In this document: positions 6,494 through 10,623 of the stretch, piece by piece
Layout of the letters: each line of letters begins with the position of its first letter
How positions within the stretch are numbered: the first letter of the stretch is position 1
Translations under genes and position numbers: made by a program
Source of the DNA: CAYJLB01 sp964370845
GTDB taxonomy: Bacteria; Bacillota; Clostridia; Oscillospirales; Ruminococcaceae
DNA: 10,623 nucleotides
Direction: 5' to 3'
Assembly: GCA_964370845.1 (NCBI GenBank)
Contig: CAYJLB010000070.1
Span: forward strand, 1-10,623
The notes under the pieces: generated by a model
What the model was told of the DNA's origin: nothing
Database searches by the model: none
What the model saw: the letters and a program-made list of their open reading frames with translations, nothing else

Positions 6494-7504
6494 TTATAAA
6501 TTTTTGCCTGAGAATTTAACTTGCGCTTTGATTGGAGCCATCATTTCTTCAAATTGTTTTGGAGTTAACGATTGTGCACCATCTGAAAGAGCAACTTTAG
6601 GATTATTGTGAACTTCAATTGCAAGTCCATCAGCTCCACAAGCTATACTTGCAAGTGACATTGGAAGGATTAAGTCAATTAAACCTGTTGCGTGGCTTGG
6701 GTCAACGATAATTGGTAAGTGAGATTTTTGTTTAATCAATGAAACAGCAGCAAGGTCAAGTGTATTTCTTGTCATAGTTTCAAAAGTTCTAATTCCTCTT
6801 TCGCAAAGAATAACATTATTATTTCCGCCAGCCATAATGTATTCAGCACTCATTAAAAATTCTTCAATTGTGTTAGCAAGTCCTCTTTTTAGTAGGATAG
6901 GTTTATCGCATTGTCCTAAAACTTTTAAAAGTTCGAAGTTTTGCATATTTCTTGCACCAACTTGGATAACGTCAACATCTCTAAACATTTCAATGTGTGC
7001 AAGGGACATAATTTCCGTTACGATTGGAAGTCCTGTTTCTTTTTTCGCTTGAAGTAAAAGGTCAATACCCGCACCATGAAGCCCTTGGAAAGCGTAAGGT
7101 GATGTTCTAGGTTTGAAAGCACCACCACGAAGCATTGTAGCACCAGATTTTTTCACTTCTCTTGCAACTGTCATAATTTGGTCTTCACACTCAACTGAAC
7201 AAGGACCAGCAATCATAGTAAAGTCAAGTCCGCCTACAGTTTTATCACAAACTTGGATAATTGAATCTTCTGGGTGGAATTTTCTATTTGCATTTTTGTA
7301 AGGCTCGGAAACTCTCTTAACACTTTCAACGAAATCTTGAGCCATTAAGTGATCTGAATCAACTTGCGCAGTATTTCCTACAAGACCTAGAATGCTCTTT
7401 TCAGCACCCTCGATTTTAACTACGTTAACTCCAATTGCAGCTAACTCTTTAATTAGTGCGTCAATTTGTTCATCTGTTGCTTTTGATTTTAATACTAGTA
7501 TCAT
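6494..7504 (-). CDS. aroF: 3-deoxy-7-phosphoheptulonate (DAHP) synthase, type I-beta
   Basis: A 336-residue cytoplasmic enzyme condensing phosphoenolpyruvate and erythrose 4-phosphate, the first step of the shikimate pathway to Phe, Tyr and Trp. Residues 1 to about 70 form the ferredoxin-like N-terminal domain, which binds Tyr or Phe for feedback inhibition in the Thermotoga enzyme. The barrel follows: IAGPCSVE (metal ligand C102), GGAFKPRTSPYAFQG (substrate binding K131 and R133), QVGARNMQN, VDPSHATG (H271), AIEVHNNP (E297) and LSDGAQSL (D308). The chosen ATG 7504 gives the family-typical N-terminus MILVLKSKATDEQ and has GAAAGGA 10 nt upstream; the longer TTG start at 7513 would sit against that site. 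A 310-nt leader with a Phe/Tyr-rich peptide and a terminator precedes it, so expression is probably controlled by attenuation. No other aro gene is in the window. Confidence 0.96.
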   Translation of the reverse strand: MILVLKSKATDEQIDALIKELAAIGVNVVKIEGAEKSILGLVGNTAQVDSDHLMAQDFVESVKRVSEPYKNANRKFHPEDSIIQVCDKTVGGLDFTMIAGPCSVECEDQIMTVAREVKKSGATMLRGGAFKPRTSPYAFQGLHGAGIDLLLQAKKETGLPIVTEIMSLAHIEMFRDVDVIQVGARNMQNFELLKVLGQCDKPILLKRGLANTIEEFLMSAEYIMAGGNNNVILCERGIRTFETMTRNTLDLAAVSLIKQKSHLPIIVDPSHATGLIDLILPMSLASIACGADGLAIEVHNNPKVALSDGAQSLTPKQFEEMMAPIKAQVKFSGKNL

Positions 7505-7561
7505 TTTCTTCAATTCCTTTCAATTTTACACATTTATTTTTGTTTATTTGTTTTTATATAT

Positions 7562-7597
7562 AAAAAAATCGTAGCTTTCATACAAAAGCTACGATTT
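7562..7597 (-). terminator. Attenuator terminator in the aroF leader
   Basis: On the minus strand a perfect 13-bp stem, 7597-7585 with 7578-7566, has a 6-nt loop (7584-7579) and runs into seven T residues (7568-7562), part of which close the stem. It lies upstream of aroF, about 40 nt before its ribosome binding site and 39 nt after the leader peptide stop. It would therefore end the leader transcript, and any pcrA read-through, unless an alternative fold prevents it. Confidence 0.93.
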
Positions 7598-7662
7598 AAA
7601 ATTATACATAATATTTACTAACTTGTATATTCAAATCACGTTGTTAAAACAGCTTTTGCATG
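7579..7662 (-). promoter_or_regulatory. Predicted antiterminator pairing in the aroF leader
   Basis: Leader segment CATGCAAAAGCT (7662 to 7651, codons 28-31 of the leader peptide) can pair over 12 contiguous positions, one of them G.U, with AGCTTTTGTATG (7590 to 7579), the inner part of the terminator's 5' arm plus its loop. After a bulge, ACGTGATTT (7641-7633) can also pair with AAATCGT (7597-7591), with one extra base. This fold excludes the terminator. A further segment, ACAGCTT (7701-7695), can pair with AAGCTGT (7655-7649) and would free the terminator. The pairing was found by eye; no folding energies were calculated. Confidence 0.8.
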
Positions 7663-7743
7663 ACGAAAACGCTCGAAGCTAAAATAAAAGCCACAAGCTG
7701 TAAAGTAAAAAAATACATTAGCGAATACTTTACTATTTTTCAT
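7636..7743 (-). CDS. Phe/Tyr-rich leader peptide of the aroF attenuator
   Basis: A 35-codon ORF with its own GAAAGGA site (7751-7757 on plus) 7 nt before the ATG, ending in TGA. The peptide contains eight Phe (7, 11, 12, 14, 19, 21, 23, 26) and two Tyr (13, 20), concentrated in the stretch FFYFTACGFYFSF, with no Trp. It sits between a consensus promoter and a terminator that precedes the DAHP synthase gene. By analogy with enteric pheL-type leaders, scarcity of charged tRNA-Phe (or tRNA-Tyr) would stall a ribosome on codons 11-14. That leaves the later segment (codons 28-31) free to form the antiterminator. A ribosome reaching the stop codon would cover that segment and let the terminator fold. 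A short membrane peptide is the alternative, but the aromatic run is broken by Glu and Arg and the context favours a regulatory leader. Confidence 0.85.
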   Translation of the reverse strand: MKNSKVFANVFFYFTACGFYFSFERFRHAKAVLTT

Positions 7744-7782
7744 AACTGTTTCCTTTCATGACCTAAATAGTCAATTTTAGTA

Positions 7783-7811
7783 CATGCAAAAAACAACTTC
7801 ATGTTTTTGCA
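7783..7811 (-). repeat. Stem-loop at the 5' end of the aroF leader transcript
   Basis: TGCAAAAACA (7811 to 7802) pairs with TGTTTTTTGCA (7795 to 7785) with one bulged base and a 6-nt loop, right at the predicted mRNA 5' end. Its 3' side, TTTTGCATG (7791 to 7783), is also perfectly complementary over 9 nt to CATGCAAAA (7662 to 7654), the antiterminator segment. It may protect the 5' end or offer a third alternative pairing. Confidence 0.6.
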
Positions 7812-7820
7812 CTTTAGTAT

Positions 7821-7849
7821 ACTATACACCCAAAGTTTTATTTTGTCAA
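7821..7849 (-). promoter_or_regulatory. Promoter of the aroF leader transcript
   Basis: On the minus strand TTGACA (7849 to 7844) and TATAGT (7826 to 7821) are separated by exactly 17 bp: a consensus -35 and a one-mismatch -10. The predicted start is near 7814, giving a leader of roughly 310 nt before aroF. It begins only about 20 bp downstream of the pcrA stop. Confidence 0.9.
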
Positions 7850-7869
7850 CCCTTTTTTAAAAATTTAAC

Positions 7870-10230
7870 TTAAATTTTATTTAACTTAGCGAAATTTGCC
7901 ATAATTTTCTTAGTTCCTTTAGTGTCAAAAGCTACTTCAAGCATTGTATCATTAGACATTTTTGTAGCTACTAAAACTGTTCCCTCGCCAAAAATGTTAT
8001 GTTTCACCCTATCACCAACTGCAAAATCGATATTTTTTACCGCACCCGAAGTTCCCATTCGTTTTTTCGCAAGTTGTGCTTGGAGGGAAATATTTGTAGT
8101 TGACTGAATATTGTGACTATCTTGATTACTGCTCTTAAACCCACGTTGACTTTCATGTTCTAAATAATCACTAGGCATTTCTTTTAAGAAACGAGAAGGA
8201 ATATTCCTACTCACTCGCCCATATAACATTCTTTCAATAGCATAAGAAATATACAAGTTTTTCTTCGCCCTTGTGACTGCAACATATGCAAGTCTTCGTT
8301 CTTCCTCAATGTCATCTTCACTATCCATACTTCTTGTTCCAGGGAAAATCCCTTCTTCAACTCCAACTAAAAACACATTGTCGAATTCAAGTCCTTTTGC
8401 AGCATGCATTGTCATAAGTACAGCATAATCAGCTTCTTGGTCAAGATTTTGAGTATCAGTAAACAAAGCAACTTCCTCTAAAAATCCGCCTAAAGATGGT
8501 TCATCAGCTTCTTCTTGATAATTTATCATAGAGGATTTAAGTTCGTTTACGTTTTCAATTTTAGTTGTGCCTTCTTCACCTAAACTCTTAAGCATTTTCA
8601 AATAACCAGTTTTTTCAAGGACTAAATCTAAAAACTCATCTAAAGGCATTTCATCTTTTGCTGCAATAAGTTCATCAAACATTGCACCAACAACAACTAA
8701 TTTACTTGCTTTTTTCGCAATAGGAGCAAACTCCTCCGACTGATTAAGCACTTCAATCGGCGTTATCCCCAAATCGGAAGCAATTTGATTTATTACAGTT
8801 AAAGTAGTATTTCCAATTCCACGTTTTGGCTCATTAACAATTCTATTAAATCGCACTAAATCACTATTATTTTCAATTACAGCAAGATATGCAATTATGT
8901 CTTTGATTTCTTTTCTGTCATAGAATTTCAATCCGCCAAAAATTCTATAGGCAATTCCCGAAGAAATTAAGGCTTTTTCCATTGCATTTGACTGAGCATT
9001 TGTTCTGTACAAAATAGCGTGGTCATTATACTTGCTTCCCTTTGATACATTATCTAAAATTGTATCGGAAACAAATTTTGCTTCACTACTTTCATTTCCA
9101 GCTTTATAAACTTTGATTAAGCTACCCTCATCGCCACTTGTCCAAAGATTTTTACCTTTTCGCCCACGATTATTTTTTATAAGTTCGTTTGCAACTGCTA
9201 AAATATTTTGAGTTGAACGATAATTTTCCTCTAAGCGAATTACTTTCGCATCGTCATATTGTTCCTCAAAAGAAAGAATATTTTCAATAGTTGCGCCTCT
9301 GAATTTATAAATACTTTGGTCATCATCGCCTACTACACATAAGTTTCCATGTTTTGAACTTAGCATATTAACAAGCTTAAATTGCACCATATTTGTATCT
9401 TGATATTCGTCAACTAAAATATATTTGTATAAATTTTGATAATGGGAAAGCACATCAGGATGTTTGTCAAATAATTTAACAGTAAGTCCTATAATATCAT
9501 CAAAATCTAAAGCACTTGCTTCAAATAATTTACTTTGATAAAGCTTATATATCTTAGCAACAGCCACTTTTCTATAATCTCCAACAGCTTTTAACTCAAA
9601 AACTTTAGGGCTAATCATTTTATCTTTAAGTCGTCCAATTTCCGATTGAATAGAGCGTGGAGGGAACATTTTATCAGAAAGTTCAAGTTCTTCCATACAA
9701 GTTTTAATTAACCTTTGAGTATCATCTGTGTCATAAATGGTAAAACTCTTTTTATATCCAAGCCTTTCAATTTCACGTCTTAAAATTCTCACACAAGCGG
9801 AGTGGAAAGTAGCAGCAACAATTCCATTACCACTTTCCCCAAGCATATTTTCCAATCTTTCCTTCAGCTCGCCCGCAGCCTTATTTGTAAAGGTGATAGC
9901 TAGAATATTCCACGGTTTAATTGGTTCAAAAGCAATAGTATCACGCAAAGTTTGTGCATCAGTAGTTTTTCCATCTATAAAATCGGACAGAAATTGCGCA
10001 TCATTTTCCGAAATATTATTAACCTCATTTGAATTATATGCATTTCCAAAATAAATCATATTTGCAATTCTGTTTACAAGAACAGTGGTCTTTCCACTAC
10101 CTGCCCCTGCAAGAATAAGAATTGGGCCTTTTACAGTAAAAACCGCCTCTTGTTGATTTTTATTCATTCTAGAAAAATATTTTTTTAAAGCATTTTGTTT
10201 TAACTCCGAATAATTTCCTTTATAACTCAT
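7870..10230 (-). CDS. pcrA: ATP-dependent DNA helicase PcrA (UvrD/Rep family)
   Basis: A 786-residue superfamily 1A 3'-to-5' DNA helicase acting in repair, replication of rolling-circle plasmids and removal of RecA or stalled RNA polymerase. Motifs in order: Walker A AGAGSGKT (41-48), Ia AITFTNKAA (about 111), DEYQDT (about 274), GDDDQSIYKFRGA (about 301), ENYRST (about 335), TMHAAKGLEFDNVFL (about 606) and AYVAVTRAKKNLYIS (about 647). The last 50 residues (VGDRVKHNIFGEGTV...) form the Tudor-like C-terminal domain that contacts RNA polymerase in PcrA. Between motifs I and Ia lies an insertion of about 40 residues (roughly 60-103), rich in Asn, Asp and Ser, compared with the Bacillus protein as I recall it. 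ATG 10230 has GAAAGGA 12 nt upstream. No strong terminator is seen after the stop, so some transcripts may run into the aroF leader. Confidence 0.97.
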   Translation of the reverse strand: MSYKGNYSELKQNALKKYFSRMNKNQQEAVFTVKGPILILAGAGSGKTTVLVNRIANMIYFGNAYNSNEVNNISENDAQFLSDFIDGKTTDAQTLRDTIAFEPIKPWNILAITFTNKAAGELKERLENMLGESGNGIVAATFHSACVRILRREIERLGYKKSFTIYDTDDTQRLIKTCMEELELSDKMFPPRSIQSEIGRLKDKMISPKVFELKAVGDYRKVAVAKIYKLYQSKLFEASALDFDDIIGLTVKLFDKHPDVLSHYQNLYKYILVDEYQDTNMVQFKLVNMLSSKHGNLCVVGDDDQSIYKFRGATIENILSFEEQYDDAKVIRLEENYRSTQNILAVANELIKNNRGRKGKNLWTSGDEGSLIKVYKAGNESSEAKFVSDTILDNVSKGSKYNDHAILYRTNAQSNAMEKALISSGIAYRIFGGLKFYDRKEIKDIIAYLAVIENNSDLVRFNRIVNEPKRGIGNTTLTVINQIASDLGITPIEVLNQSEEFAPIAKKASKLVVVGAMFDELIAAKDEMPLDEFLDLVLEKTGYLKMLKSLGEEGTTKIENVNELKSSMINYQEEADEPSLGGFLEEVALFTDTQNLDQEADYAVLMTMHAAKGLEFDNVFLVGVEEGIFPGTRSMDSEDDIEEERRLAYVAVTRAKKNLYISYAIERMLYGRVSRNIPSRFLKEMPSDYLEHESQRGFKSSNQDSHNIQSTTNISLQAQLAKKRMGTSGAVKNIDFAVGDRVKHNIFGEGTVLVATKMSNDTMLEVAFDTKGTKKIMANFAKLNKI

Positions 10231-10295
10231 TAAAATTCACATTCCTTTCTAATCCGTTGTGAAACAATATAGTAAATTAATCTTTAAGTCTATCT

Positions 10296-10325
10296 ATTAT
10301 ATCACACCCACCATAGCAAGTGCAA
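10296..10325 (-). promoter_or_regulatory. Promoter of pcrA
   Basis: On the minus strand TTGCAC (10325 to 10320) and TATAAT (10301 to 10296) are separated by 18 bp, and the -10 is extended (TGATATAAT). Transcription would start near 10289, about 60 nt before the pcrA ATG. Confidence 0.8.
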
Positions 10326-10346
10326 TAGTTTTTTATACCAATTATT

Positions 10347-10384
10347 CCTTATATAAATTTAAAGTTAAAATTTTGTTATATAGG
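10347..10384. repeat. Imperfect AT-rich inverted repeat between pcrA and the downstream permease gene
   Basis: CCT-ATATAA on the left pairs with TTATAT-AGG on the right (one bulged T), around an AT-rich centre that is itself partly self-complementary (AAATTT...AAATTT). It lies upstream of possible -10 boxes for the permease gene and may be an operator. The base composition makes chance symmetry likely. Confidence 0.35.
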
Positions 10385-10413
10385 TAGATTTTTCTATAAA
10401 AGTATAGTATAAT
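10373..10413 (+). promoter_or_regulatory. Possible promoter region of the permease-like gene
   Basis: Two candidates overlap: TTGTTA (10373-10378) with TATAAA (10395-10400) at 16-bp spacing, or a perfect TATAAT (10408-10413) with no good -35. Either would give a 5' leader of roughly 45-60 nt. Confidence 0.4.
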
Positions 10414-10466
10414 TATTTATGTACGTTATTTATAATATCAATTAGCCGAAAGGATTGAAACCATTA

Positions 10467-10623
10467 ATGAAAATTTTTACCAACAAAAAATATAATATAA
10501 TTGCACTTTATGTAATTTCAATTATTATTTTAACTTTACTTATTGTGCTTACAATATTCCAATTTGACACCGTATTTGGGATATTGTCAAGTATATTCAA
10601 CTCTATTATGCCTATAATTTGGG
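10467..10623 (+). CDS. Membrane protein, probably AI-2E/PerM-family permease, N-terminal part
   Basis: The first 52 codons of a gene that continues beyond the window. ATG 10467 is preceded by GAAAGGA with a 12-nt gap, as for pcrA and others. After a short basic start (MKIFTNKKYN) there is one strong hydrophobic helix, about residues 11-31, then a short linker with FQFDTVFG and a second hydrophobic stretch ending in SIMPIIWG. A short N-terminal helix followed by a second helix with a Pro-Ile/Phe-x-x-Gly element is typical of the AI-2E transporter (TqsA/PerM) family. These are cytoplasmic-membrane proteins of about 350-400 residues linked to signal export or sodium/proton exchange. With only 52 residues the family call is provisional; that it is a membrane protein is clear. 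It is divergent from pcrA. Confidence 0.72.
   Translation, partial: MKIFTNKKYNIIALYVISIIILTLLIVLTIFQFDTVFGILSSIFNSIMPIIW

Noticed and set aside
7785..7811. 5' stem-loop of the aroF leader as an early terminator
   Set aside because: The T run lies inside the stem, not after it, and the stem is at the predicted mRNA start, before the leader peptide.
7514..7869. T-box riboswitch upstream of aroF
   Set aside because: T-boxes have a long leader with a conserved AGGGTGG-type antiterminator bulge. Nothing like that motif is seen on the minus strand here, and a translated Phe/Tyr-rich ORF is present instead.
7850..7872. AT-only hairpin after the pcrA stop as its terminator
   Set aside because: The arms (AAATTT/AAATTT) contain no G-C pairs and the following T run is broken by A residues, so a functional terminator is not supported.
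9737..10054. 105-residue open frame on the plus strand opposite pcrA
   Set aside because: It lies wholly antisense to conserved helicase motifs, has no good ribosome binding site and resembles no protein family. It is a shadow of the AT-rich coding strand.

Overview
The window is AT-rich (about one third G+C by eye) with AAAGGA-type ribosome binding sites, sigma-A-like promoters, standard stop codons and Firmicutes-type proteins (PcrA, type I-beta DAHP synthase, GTP-dependent PEPCK). This suggests a low-GC, anaerobic, Clostridia-like bacterium. I see no mobile element, CRISPR array, rRNA or tRNA.

Layout. 1-907 (+): 3' half of a GTP-dependent phosphoenolpyruvate carboxykinase gene and its terminator. 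941-1185 (+): a promoter and an unrecognised 70-residue, eight-cysteine protein. 1192-5818 (-): a five-gene operon with a good promoter (5790-5818), read as radical SAM protein, ThiF/MoeB-like E1, MoaD/ThiS-like carrier, aldo/keto reductase and FGly-type sulfatase, closed by a hairpin shared with the convergent small gene. The first three genes look like the accessory set for tungsten aldehyde:ferredoxin oxidoreductases, but no such oxidoreductase lies in the operon. 5966-6445 (+): tspO, with a terminator shared with the convergent aroF. 6494-7849 (-): aroF with a regulatory leader. 7870-10325 (-): pcrA with its promoter. 10467-10623 (+): the start of a multi-spanning membrane protein, probably AI-2E/PerM-like.

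The most notable find is the aroF leader. A consensus promoter (TTGACA, 17 bp, TATAGT) drives a short transcript with a 35-codon ORF (7636-7743, -), which has its own ribosome binding site and encodes a peptide with 8 Phe and 2 Tyr. A 13-bp intrinsic terminator follows, before aroF. The end of the peptide ORF can pair over 12 contiguous positions (one G.U) with the terminator's 5' arm and loop. These are the parts of a ribosome-mediated Phe/Tyr attenuator on the first enzyme of the shikimate pathway. I know this mechanism mainly from enteric bacteria; Firmicutes more often use T-boxes for this purpose.

Start codons were chosen by a pattern seen across the window: most genes have an AAAGGA/AAGGAG-like site 10-13 nt upstream of the ATG. 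This moves several starts downstream of the longest open frame.
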